In this document: piece by piece, positions 48,106 to 55,937 of the stretch | Layout: each line of letters starts with the position of its first letter | Numbering within the stretch: the first letter of the stretch is position 1 | From: BS750m-G69 sp964441235 | GTDB taxonomy: Bacteria; Fidelibacterota; UBA2242 | Direction: 5' to 3' | DNA length: 64,000 bases | Assembly: GCA_964441235.1 (NCBI GenBank) | Contig: CAYTUQ010000004.1 | Location: 81,596 to 145,595 of the forward strand | The notes under the pieces: generated by a model | Told to the model about the DNA's origin: nothing | What the model saw: only the letters and a program-made list of their open reading frames with translations | Database searches by the model: none | Position numbers and translations under genes: made by a program

Positions 48106-49674
48106 ATGAAGAAAATAAGTATCATGTCGCTGTTGCTAGTTTTTTTTGTTAGTATTGTATTTGGTGGTGGTATTGTAACGAATACAAACCAGAGTGCCGC
48201 GTATGTTCGCACATTAAACAGAAATGCTTCAACATATCTGGATGCGGTATATTTCAATCCTGCAGGTCTTACAGAGATTGAAGATGGATTTTATATTGGT
48301 TTAAGCAACCAATCAATATGGCAGACAAAAAAGGTTGTTAATGATTATAAGGGAACGATTCCTCAAGTCGGAATACCTTATGGTCTGAATGAAGACACCT
48401 ACACGGGCGATGTCAAAGCTCTAATATTTCCAGATTTGTATTTAGCTTACAAAATGGGAAAATTTGCTTTATCTGCCGCAGTAATGCCCATTGGTGGAGG
48501 TGGAAGTGCTGATTTTGCCAAGGGATTACCCTCATTTGAGATGCCCGTGTCTGATTTAGTGCCGGGATTAGCAGCACAGGGCGTTACTGAATATGACATG
48601 GATGCAGCTTTTGAAGGTTCTTCCATCTATCTCGGGACTCAGGCAGGAGTGGCATATAAAATTAATGATATGCTCTCTGTTTCAGTTGGTGGAAGATATG
48701 TCTCCGCTTTAAATAGCTATAAGGGACACTTGAAAAATATTGCTATAAATATGGGTGGTACATGGATTCCTGCGTCAACATTTTTTACAGGCGCTGCTAC
48801 TTCTGCTTCCAATGCTGCATTAGGTCTTCAGCCGCTTGTTGATGGTGGGGCAGGAGGCTACACACTTGCTCAAGCACAGGGCGCTGGATATTTAACAGCA
48901 GCACAAGTTGCTGAGCTCGAGGGTGGCTTACAGCAATCTGGAATTGACCCTAGTGGGTATACTATTAATGATGTACAGAATTCCTATAATGGAATTTCTT
49001 CAGCAATGACAAATAGAGCTACCGAAGTTGGTGATAAAGAAGTAGATGTAACTCAAACTGGTTCTGGATTTAGTCCAATTATTGGGTTGAATATTACTCC
49101 TGTTGAAGGCTTAAACATTGGTTTTAGATATGAATTTATCACTAAACTTGAATTAGAGAATGAGACTAAAGAAGGTAAAGATGCCGGAATGGATGAGTTC
49201 AAGGATGGCGTTAAATCCCATGCTGATATGCCAGCAATGCTTGGTCTTGGTATAGCATATAAGGTAACTCCTCAATTGAGAGCTGAAGCTGATTTTTGCT
49301 ATTATATGAATAAAGGTGTTGACTGGGATGGAAGAGAAGAGAATGTGGAAAATGATTATGAAGCCGGTGTCGCATTTGAGTATGCTGTTAATGAAAAGTT
49401 AAAAGCAAGTTTTGGATATTCATATTCTAAGAGTGGTGCTCTAGAAGATTATCAATCTGATATTAGTTATAGCCTTAGTGCTAATACAATTGCTTTAGGT
49501 GTTGCTTATACTCTCTCACCAAAGATTAATATTGATTTTGGCTTTCTAAATGCTTTCTATCAAGAAGGACAGAAATCTTTTGAGTATTTATTAAGTGATA
49601 TGCCTATTCCGGTAACTGAAAAATATAACAAAACGGCTACGGGCTTTGCTATTGGAATCAATTACAGTTTCTAA
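48106..49674 (+). CDS. FadL/OmpP1/TodX-family outer-membrane transporter
   Basis: A 522-residue barrel protein with signal peptide (MKKISIMSLLLVFFVSIVFG) and good RBS AAAGGAG. The mature N-terminus NTNQSAAYVRTLNRNASTYL then DAVYFNPAGLTEIEDG matches the FadL family hatch region (N-P-A motif). The last residues TATGFAIGINYSF form a typical terminal strand. A long Ala/Gly/Ser-rich loop (about 215-300) is unusual. Carries long-chain fatty acids or other hydrophobic compounds through the outer membrane; may feed the acyl-CoA ligase. Confidence 0.87.
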   Translation: MKKISIMSLLLVFFVSIVFGGGIVTNTNQSAAYVRTLNRNASTYLDAVYFNPAGLTEIEDGFYIGLSNQSIWQTKKVVNDYKGTIPQVGIPYGLNEDTYTGDVKALIFPDLYLAYKMGKFALSAAVMPIGGGGSADFAKGLPSFEMPVSDLVPGLAAQGVTEYDMDAAFEGSSIYLGTQAGVAYKINDMLSVSVGGRYVSALNSYKGHLKNIAINMGGTWIPASTFFTGAATSASNAALGLQPLVDGGAGGYTLAQAQGAGYLTAAQVAELEGGLQQSGIDPSGYTINDVQNSYNGISSAMTNRATEVGDKEVDVTQTGSGFSPIIGLNITPVEGLNIGFRYEFITKLELENETKEGKDAGMDEFKDGVKSHADMPAMLGLGIAYKVTPQLRAEADFCYYMNKGVDWDGREENVENDYEAGVAFEYAVNEKLKASFGYSYSKSGALEDYQSDISYSLSANTIALGVAYTLSPKINIDFGFLNAFYQEGQKSFEYLLSDMPIPVTEKYNKTATGFAIGINYSF

Positions 49675-49726
49675 TTTTTAGTGTATAATCAATTCTATTA
49701 TTTGATTTCGTTTTGATTAAATGAAA

Positions 49727-49766
49727 AACAGGAGAGACTATTCAATAATCTCTCCTGTTATGTTTT
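49727..49766 (+). terminator. Intrinsic terminator after the FadL-like gene
   Basis: AACAGGAGAGA and TCTCTCCTGTT are perfect 11-bp arms around an 11-base loop, followed by ATGTTTTT. It lies 53 bp after the stop and ends 11 bp before the next ATG, so the downstream barrel gene may depend on read-through or its own promoter. Confidence 0.8.
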
Positions 49767-49776
49767 TGAGGGTAAT

Positions 49777-51000
49777 ATGAAGAGAATTATTGTTTTCGCA
49801 ATAATCCTGGTGTTTTTAAATACAGGATTATCACAATCTGAAAAACGAACTGGTTGGGGATGGGGAGGAGTTCCCGCTCTGAATTACAATGCGGATGAAG
49901 GATTTGGATATGGCGTTTTAATGAACTTTTTTAATTACGCGGAAGGCGGTTATTCTCCCTATTATTTTAAAATTAATCCGATAATTTTTGCAACAACAGG
50001 TGGAAAGCAGGATCATACACTTTTCTTTGATTCACCCTATATTCTCGGTCACGGACTTCGCTTAAATGTTAGATTTCGGTATATATTGGAAAATTATTAT
50101 CCCTATTATGGATTGGGGAATGATTCGGAATTTAATCCCGATTTTATCGAAGTTGATGATGAAGGAAATCCTCTATATACACTTCACGGTAAGTACTATT
50201 ATACTTTTAAAACTAATCAGATAAAACTTTTTGCCAATTTTCAGAAAGCATTTATTTATCGAAGTAATAATAAACCTTTAATTTCAGGACTTGCCGGGTT
50301 TGGGTTTGTAAATGTATCTAATTCTTTCAATAAAAATAATAATATAAAAACAAAACTTGAATGTGATTCTTTGACAATTACTAAAAAAGAGTTTGATGGG
50401 GGGATGAACAGTTTCTTGAAATTTGGACTTATCTGGGATACAAGAGATAATGAACCGGCACCGAATACCGGTATGTGGACTGAAATTTTGGCTGAATGGT
50501 ACACAAAAGTAATTGGAAGTGATTACGATTTCTTGCGTTTGACTGTTACCGATCGAAGATATTTTCAGATATTAGAAAAATTAGTGTATGCAAATCGTAT
50601 TGTTTTTGAGAATATTTCCGGTGATCCGCCTTTTTATATGCTCTATCCGTACGGGAGTTCTGTCAAAGCGGATGAGGGGCTTGGCGGATATCGCTCCTTG
50701 AGAGGGGTATTTAAAAATAGATATATTGGAACCACCAAAGTTTTTATGAACATGGAACTGCGTTATAAATTTTATGAATTTTCTATGTTTAATCAGAATT
50801 TCTATTTAGCTATGAATCTTTTTTATGATGTAGGGCGAGTATGGTACGATAAATCCTTGAATAATTTATCAAATTTGCACTCTGGCAAAGGAATTGGACT
50901 GCATGTTGCATGGAATGAGAATTTTATAGTATATGGCGAGATAGGATACTCAAAGGAAGCAAAAAGCCAATTGTATATTGACATTGATTATCTCTTTTGA
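49777..51000 (+). CDS. Omp85/BamA-type outer-membrane barrel without POTRA domains
   Basis: A 407-residue protein with signal peptide (MKRIIVFAIILVFLNTGLSQ). WGWGGVPALNYNADEGFGYG starts a bacterial surface antigen (Omp85) barrel; LIWDTRDNEPAPNTGMWTEI and GGYRSLRGVFKNRYIGTTKV (the RGY/RG-F loop 6 region) are family signatures; it ends LYIDIDYLF. No room for POTRA repeats, so it is not BamA itself but one of the stand-alone barrels (as in patatin-like or TamA relatives). Function unknown; probably lipid or protein transfer. Confidence 0.82.
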   Translation: MKRIIVFAIILVFLNTGLSQSEKRTGWGWGGVPALNYNADEGFGYGVLMNFFNYAEGGYSPYYFKINPIIFATTGGKQDHTLFFDSPYILGHGLRLNVRFRYILENYYPYYGLGNDSEFNPDFIEVDDEGNPLYTLHGKYYYTFKTNQIKLFANFQKAFIYRSNNKPLISGLAGFGFVNVSNSFNKNNNIKTKLECDSLTITKKEFDGGMNSFLKFGLIWDTRDNEPAPNTGMWTEILAEWYTKVIGSDYDFLRLTVTDRRYFQILEKLVYANRIVFENISGDPPFYMLYPYGSSVKADEGLGGYRSLRGVFKNRYIGTTKVFMNMELRYKFYEFSMFNQNFYLAMNLFYDVGRVWYDKSLNNLSNLHSGKGIGLHVAWNENFIVYGEIGYSKEAKSQLYIDIDYLF

Positions 51001-51351
51001 TTGACCATTGACCATTGACCATTGTCTATTGACTATTGATGATTAGCGGCTTGTTCTTCAACTGGCGGATTGAAGATTGAAGACTTTTCCATCTTAATGA
51101 AATGTTGATGGATTGACAATTTAAAAATGTAAAGTTAAAAGTGCCTAAAGTGAACTTGCCAAAGGCATCCGGCTACTGACGGAAAAGTGCCTAAAATGAC
51201 TAAAGTAAAAAAATAGCTAATGACCAAACCCAAAGGGATGCATCCGGCATAATCAATCAGCAATAGACCCTGATACGCTCCTTCGTCGCTACAGGGCAAG
51301 CAATAGACAATCAACAATTGGTAATCCAAAAAATATTTAAAAAGGGTAAAT
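51001..51351. repeat. Gap with word-like low-complexity repeats
   Basis: It opens with TTGACCATTGACCATTGACC and variants, then near-repeated sentences around AAGTGCCTAAAGTGAAC and AAGTGCCTAAAATGACT. The segment near 51151 resembles the sequence at 3950-3970 (inverted). No gene seen. Confidence 0.55.
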
Positions 51352-53142
51352 TTGAGGTTAATCAAAGATAAAAAGGTCTTCGGCTGGGTAATGTATGACT
51401 GGGCAAATTCCGCATTTGCTACTACTGTTATGGCGGGCTTTTTTCCTATTTTCTTTAAAACTTACTGGAGTGCAGGAGCTAATGTAAACGAAAGTACTGC
51501 TTTACTTGGTTTTGCGAATTCTATTGCATCTCTTGTTGTAGCTTTAATGGCACCGATACTTGGTGCAATTGCTGATCAGAGTGCAGGGAAAAAGAAGTTC
51601 CTTATTTTTTTCGCATATATGGGTGCTCTTCTTACTGGTTGCTTGTTTATTGTGGAGTTTGGGAATTGGATTCTGGCTGTAATTCTTTATGTATTGGGTA
51701 CTGTAGGATTCTCCGGTGCTAATGTTTTTTATGATGGTTTATTAATGGATGTAGCAGATGAGAAAAAAATTGACTATGTTTCTGCTAAAGGTTTTGCGCT
51801 TGGTTATTTAGGTGGTGGATTGCTCTTTCTGTTGAACGTTTTATGGTTTTTAAAGCCTGGTCTTTTTGGATTACCGGAGGAAGCAACATCCATAATTCAG
51901 GATAAATTAACTAAAGATGCTGCTGTTATACGGATTGCTGAAGACAAAGATTTTACAATACCACCTGACATTTCTAAGGGAAGTGCAGTGACTACTAGTG
52001 TTTTTAAAACTCACTTTAAAGAGATTCCGCTAAATAAAGAAGAATATCACGATTATATCAAAGTAAAAATTATATTTCCAGAGGGAGTGAATATTACACT
52101 AATTGATAGTACAGTTTCTTTCGAAGGGTATAAAAAAGGAGATATACTTAAGTATAATCCTGCCGATTCAACATTTTGTATTACAAACCTTACCCGCCAG
52201 ATTACGGAAAGTGATTCAATCCGGTTTATCTTAAATAATAAAATTACTTTTACCGATTTTAAGCAACAAACTTTATTAGGCGTAGAAGGATTGGAGAATC
52301 ATTTTGGCAAAGCCAGTATTAAATCTGATTTCTTACAACCTCCGATAGAGTTTTTATCGATACGTATAAGTTTTTTATCAGTTGCATTGTGGTGGGCAAT
52401 ATTTACTATTCCATTAATTATGTATGTAAAAGAAAGAAGGAAAAGTAAGGAGAAAGTACGAAGAGTAAATTATATAAAAATGGGATTTGGACAGTTAAAA
52501 CATACCTTTAATAAAATACGTCACATGAAAGTCGTATTTTTATTTCTATTAGCATACTGGTTATATATTGACGGAGTTGATACGATTATTCGAATGGCTG
52601 TTGATTATGGGATGTCAATAGGATTCCCTTCCAGTTCATTAATTGTTGCGCTATTAATTACGCAGTTCGTTGGATTTCCATCTGCTTTATTATTCGGAAA
52701 ATTAGGTGAAAAATGGGATGTGAAAAAATCCATATTCATTGGCATAGCTGTCTATTTGTGTGTGACTATTTGTGGCGTGATGATGACACGTGTTGTGGAA
52801 TTTTATGTTTTAGCTATTACTATTGGGTTAGTGCAGGGAGGTATTCAAGCTCTCAGCCGGTCATTTTATTCTCGATTAATCCCAAAGGATCAGAGTGCGG
52901 AATTTTACGGTTTTTATAATATGCTTGGTAAATTTGCAGCTATCTTTGGACCTGTAATAATTGGTGGCGTAGGACTTTTAGTTAGGCATGCCGGGTATTC
53001 AGCCAATATTGCTTCCCGAACGGGAATCGCTTCAGTTTCAATTTTGTTTATAGCCGGTGCAATTTTATTGTACTTCGTTGATGAGAAGAAGGGACAAAGT
53101 GAAGTAGAATTTCTCAGATTGAATAAAGGAAAACCTGGATAA
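51352..53142 (+). CDS. UMF1/Atg22-type MFS transporter with periplasmic insert
   Basis: A 596-residue MFS protein. VFGWVMYDWANSAFATTVMAGFFP is the UMF1 family opening; LAPILGAIADQSAGKKK-like loop 2-3 and QALSRSFYSRLIPKDQSAEFYGFYN in the second half are also diagnostic. Usual length is about 420-460; the excess (about residues 175-345) is a beta-rich stretch between helices 5 and 6. Substrate unknown. Starts with TTG at 51352 preceded by AAAGGG at about 5 bp, because no ATG matches the family start. Confidence 0.87.
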   Translation: MRLIKDKKVFGWVMYDWANSAFATTVMAGFFPIFFKTYWSAGANVNESTALLGFANSIASLVVALMAPILGAIADQSAGKKKFLIFFAYMGALLTGCLFIVEFGNWILAVILYVLGTVGFSGANVFYDGLLMDVADEKKIDYVSAKGFALGYLGGGLLFLLNVLWFLKPGLFGLPEEATSIIQDKLTKDAAVIRIAEDKDFTIPPDISKGSAVTTSVFKTHFKEIPLNKEEYHDYIKVKIIFPEGVNITLIDSTVSFEGYKKGDILKYNPADSTFCITNLTRQITESDSIRFILNNKITFTDFKQQTLLGVEGLENHFGKASIKSDFLQPPIEFLSIRISFLSVALWWAIFTIPLIMYVKERRKSKEKVRRVNYIKMGFGQLKHTFNKIRHMKVVFLFLLAYWLYIDGVDTIIRMAVDYGMSIGFPSSSLIVALLITQFVGFPSALLFGKLGEKWDVKKSIFIGIAVYLCVTICGVMMTRVVEFYVLAITIGLVQGGIQALSRSFYSRLIPKDQSAEFYGFYNMLGKFAAIFGPVIIGGVGLLVRHAGYSANIASRTGIASVSILFIAGAILLYFVDEKKGQSEVEFLRLNKGKPG

Positions 53143-53157
53143 AATAATTACAACTCT

Positions 53158-53183
53158 GGCTACGGGGCTCCTGCTCCGTAGCC
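53158..53183. terminator. Perfect hairpin after the UMF1-type gene
   Basis: GGCTACGGGGC, loop TCCT and GCTCCGTAGCC form an 11-bp stem with one G-T pair, 16 bp past the stop. No T run follows. The same outer arms bracket the mini-palindrome array after purM (13743-13831). Confidence 0.5.
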
Positions 53184-53593
53184 TATGCGATATTTTTTGA
53201 TTTATCTATGGAAACTAAAATAAATATTAACTCACTCAAGTTTCGCATAATCTTCCCATTCAATTTCGCAGACAACCTGCTTAGCGCATATAATATAAAT
53301 GTATGTGTAATCGTATTATCACATAATAGCTCGTACGGGCGGCATGTCCTATTCCATAGGGATGCCTTTCCGAAGGAATCTTCGATTGGCATAGATTATC
53401 GAGGTCTCAAACCACAACTCCGATAGCTCCGAGGAGCCTCTGTTGAGGCAGTGACATGTAATTGATTAATATGCAAATACACCAACCCCTGTAGGGTTAA
53501 AATGTTTATTTATTCCCATTGCTATAATCATTTTCCCAGAGGGATGTCTTTCCAAAGGTCACATCCCATCCCGCAGGGATCCTCCGGAGGAGA
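53184..53593. other. Gap with many mini-palindromes, no gene
   Basis: Units include ATTCCATAGGGAT and TTTCCGAAGGAA (53348-53385), CTCCGAGGAG with CCTCTGTTGAGG (53434-53452), AACCCCTGTAGGGTT (near 53485), TTTCCCAGAGGGA and CATCCCGCAGGGATCC (53531-53585), then CTCCGGAGGAG. They share the YYCC-NNN-GGRR design and cluster here more than anywhere else in the window. Confidence 0.55.
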
Positions 53594-53815
53594 ACTCCTT
53601 TCCGGAGTAGTTGGTCTTATTCTTAGTTTAATGATATTGTTTAAAAGAAAGGTGCTAAGCATTAGTGGGCAATATCCGACATTTTGAACTTGACACGACA
53701 CTGGTAATACGTGCACACAGACGCCGAATAAAAGATTTTCCGGCTATCGTTATTTTATTTATATGGCGTTAGGTGTCTCACCAGAGACCTCCGTTGAGGC
53801 GAAGCAGATTCGTTA
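53594..53815. repeat. 222-bp dispersed repeat, copy B, ending in attC-like motif
   Basis: Partner of 18976-19197 (about 90 percent identical by eye), with the same final GAAGCAGATTCGTTA (53801-53815). Here it is followed not by a gene end but by about 265 bp without a supported gene, so a cassette may have been lost. Confidence 0.75.
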
Positions 53816-54079
53816 TAGTATTGGTTTTCTTGTCCAATTATCGTTTTCACAAATCTCAAACCTTCAACCGACGCACAATCTAAAAAAAATGTCATACATT
53901 TCGAGAGTCTTCAATTACAGTCAAAAAACGAAAGATATTCACAAACCCCAAAACGGCAACCAGTCGCTTGCCCAATCTGTTCGTAAAATCTATACGACCA
54001 ATGCGCTGACTTTTAGGTTTTCGCAAACTTCTGATTATCCATAATTAAAAAAATATCTTCAAGTATGACGATTATAGAC

Positions 54080-54211
54080 TATAACGCACCAAGATGAACT
54101 ACCGCAAGTAAATACCATAAATCTATCCAATTCAAAAAACGTATAAAAACTCTAAAAATCTAAAATTTATCGAACAGCTCTTGCGGTTAGGTCAATCTGA
54201 TTGTTATATGG
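54080..54211. other. attC-like site downstream of the outer-membrane protein gene
   Basis: 132 bp. It starts TATAACGCACC and ends GTTATATGG; inner arms ACCGCAAG and CTTGCGGT are perfect partners, with GATGAACT and AGGTCAATC as the next, bulged pair. The layout (outer core, inner core, bulged stem, long loop) is that of an attC site. The gene on the minus strand stops 10 bp from its right end. Confidence 0.5.
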
Positions 54212-54220
54212 CTTTTTTAT

Positions 54221-54871
54221 TCAAAATTTAATTCTATATCCAAATTCTAATTGTAGACCATGGTTTCTTGTTGGATTGGGTAATGACCCAAGATCTGAAC
54301 GATAATCATATTTATTTAAACCATAAAGATATTTCAGTTCAATTTTATAATTCTGTCGTTTAAACTTAAAATCTTTCGCAAACCCAATACATAATACATT
54401 ATCAAATTTTGGATGATCTATAGGTTCAAAATCTTCATTTAACCCCTCGGATCCTTTAACATTCATATTAACCTTAAGCTTCCTTCCAATATCGTATCCA
54501 ATTAGTAAATCAGCGATATCATGAATCTTAATACCAATAATTGAAGAAAATCTTATATAATGTGAATTATATTTATATTGTAAAGGATTAAAAGGACTTA
54601 GTGCAGAAAAATATGATTTAGATTGTTTATTTTTGTAATAAAATGAATTAGAAATATATATACTTCTAACTATTTTTGTTTCAATTGACATTCCTATTGA
54701 ATACCCTAATGGATAACTATAATCATAATAATCTCCCGAAGTATTTGAAATTCTATTTCCATTAATTCCAAACTTAAGTAAAGGTGAAAGGTACTGTGAA
54801 CTAAACACTTTTATTGGAAAAATGAATAAAAGAAAACTAATAATTATTGTATTTTTTACTATTCTATTCAT
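54221..54871 (-). CDS. Small outer-membrane beta-barrel protein
   Basis: A 216-residue protein with signal peptide (MNRIVKNTIIISFLLFIFPIKVFS). Alternating aromatic strands (YPLGYSIGMSIETKIVRSIYISNSFYYK; FRLQLEFGYRIKF-like end 'HGLQLEFGYRIKF') point to an 8- to 10-stranded PorT/OmpX-like barrel. Function unknown. It sits alone between two attC-like ends (54211 and 54911), as a single-gene cassette would. Confidence 0.7.
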   Translation of the reverse strand: MNRIVKNTIIISFLLFIFPIKVFSSQYLSPLLKFGINGNRISNTSGDYYDYSYPLGYSIGMSIETKIVRSIYISNSFYYKNKQSKSYFSALSPFNPLQYKYNSHYIRFSSIIGIKIHDIADLLIGYDIGRKLKVNMNVKGSEGLNEDFEPIDHPKFDNVLCIGFAKDFKFKRQNYKIELKYLYGLNKYDYRSDLGSLPNPTRNHGLQLEFGYRIKF

Positions 54872-54910
54872 AAAATCTTTATTCTTTATCTCTGGTCGCT
54901 TTTAATTACA

Positions 54911-54920
54911 TATAACAACG
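54911..54920. other. attC-like half-site TATAACAACG
   Basis: Identical to the left end of the site at 19962. It lies 39 bp upstream of the outer-membrane protein start (minus strand). Its partner could be the CATTGTTAGGTGCG at 55908-55921 on the far side of the integrase remnant, meaning a site split by the integrase segment. Confidence 0.35.
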
Positions 54921-55097
54921 TTTATCCGAATCGCGTAACTGACTATATCTGATAATAATATTGGATAAAATTCCAGCTACTCGGATTATAAGTTTATCAA
55001 TTATAATTAAATACATTGTTTTTTCATATCATCTCTGGCAGTTTATTCGAGTCGCATAAAATCCCATTTGTCAAATAAACTTCCATTATTCAAAGTA

Positions 55098-55605
55098 TCA
55101 TAATGTATCAGCGGGACTGATTACACCTTGCCCACCTTGTTGAAGAACATGCGTATCCCATAGGGATCCCTTTGGGATAAATCATCGTTGTTTTCACATC
55201 GCTATGGCCTAACAACTCTTGAACTGTTCTGATGTCATAACCTTTTTGAAGAAGGTGTGTGGCGAACGAGTGCCTGAATGTGTGACAAGTTATATGTTTA
55301 GCAAGTCCGGCTTTCACTCTGGCCTCTTTGACATGTCGCTGCAGTATCCATTCTCCTTCATGATGCCGCCGTTTTATACCCGAACGTGGATCTGTTGATA
55401 ATTCATTTGCCGGGAACACATACTGCCATCCCCATTCCTTAGCTGCATTAGGATATTTTTTCTCCAGCGCATCTGGTAAATACACTCCACCCAAACCATG
55501 AGATAAATCTGTTTCATGAATCTTTTTTACTATGTCCAGATGTCTGCGTAATGGTTCTTTGATCACATGAGGAAGCATGGTCAGCCGGTCTTTGTCGCCC
55601 TTGCC
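55098..55605 (-). pseudogene. intI: Integron integrase (IntI), N-terminally truncated and frameshifted
   Basis: Tyrosine recombinase C-terminal half: GKGDKDRLTMLP, then ALEKKYPNAAKEWGWQYVFP, the extra patch found only in integron integrases, then CHTFRHSFATHLLQKGYDIR (box II His/Arg) and ELLGHSDVKTTMIY with the catalytic Tyr. A 22-bp insertion right after that Tyr (55155-55176) shifts the frame; without it the end reads THVLQQGGQGVISPADTL-stop (stop 55098-55100), a normal IntI end. The first 150-odd residues, including the box I Arg, are missing; the match stops abruptly at 55605. Inactive. Confidence 0.9.
55155..55176. repeat. 22-bp mini-palindrome insertion inside intI
   Basis: Two 11-bp units on the plus strand, ATCCCATAGGG and ATCCCTTTGGG, followed by AT. 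Removing exactly these 22 bases restores a normal integrase C-terminus, so this is an insertion event, not native sequence. Confidence 0.85.
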
Positions 55606-55763
55606 GGATCAAACAGTAATCTGGGTTTCTTTAGATTAGTGATGTTTTTCAAATAATTCATCTGGTCCCAATCAATAAAATTAAAAGTTTCTCCACGGAT
55701 ACCCGTACGTGATAGACAAACTTTCAAACCCATTTTGTGGACTTCTATTCATTTGATTATATT
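55606..55763 (-). other. Junction between integrase remnant and copy 1
   Basis: A short frame continues from the repeat: MGLKVCLSRTGIRGETFNFI then DWDQMNYLKNITNLKKPRLL, ending where the integrase match begins but in a different frame. The first part is shared with the sequences downstream of copies 2 and 3; the second part is unique and not recognised. It probably marks the deletion that removed the integrase N-terminus. Confidence 0.45.
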
Positions 55764-55845
55764 TTAATCATTAATTATTCTATTGTCAAGTCCTAATGAA
55801 ACATCTTCACGATACGGCAATTCCCAGTATCCTTCTTTCTTATTA
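55764..55845 (-). pseudogene. Tail of a small conserved protein, copy 1
   Basis: On the minus strand: GYWELPYREDVSLGLDNRI then IND-stop (stop 55764-55766). The front is missing. The same tail occurs at 59104 and 60307. Across the stop the DNA reads TTGACA (55789-55784), 17 bp, TAAAAT (55766-55761), a consensus-like promoter facing the integrase remnant. Confidence 0.6.
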
Positions 55846-55907
55846 CATCAACCTTCGGCAGGTTCAAGTGTTTTTTAATCATTATGTTTATCATACCCGT
55901 ATATACC

Positions 55908-55937
55908 ATTGTTAGGTGCGAAGCAGATTCGTTATGT
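55908..55937. other. attC-like end overlapping the methylase gene's stop
   Basis: Plus strand: TTGTTAGGTGCGAAGCAGATTCGTTATG, with the boundary motif GATTCGTTA at 55926-55934. The methylase-specificity gene reads through it and takes its stop (TAA, 55912-55914) and its last residues (ITNLLRT) from the site itself. Confidence 0.5.

Noticed and set aside
53763..54044. 93-residue plus-strand frame
   Set aside because: It starts inside the dispersed repeat, has no RBS or recognisable content, and opposes the local gene direction.
55108..55578. Integrase considered as an ordinary phage or Xer tyrosine recombinase
   Set aside because: The segment KKYPNAAKEWGWQYVFP is the additional patch specific to integron integrases and is absent from XerC/D and phage enzymes.
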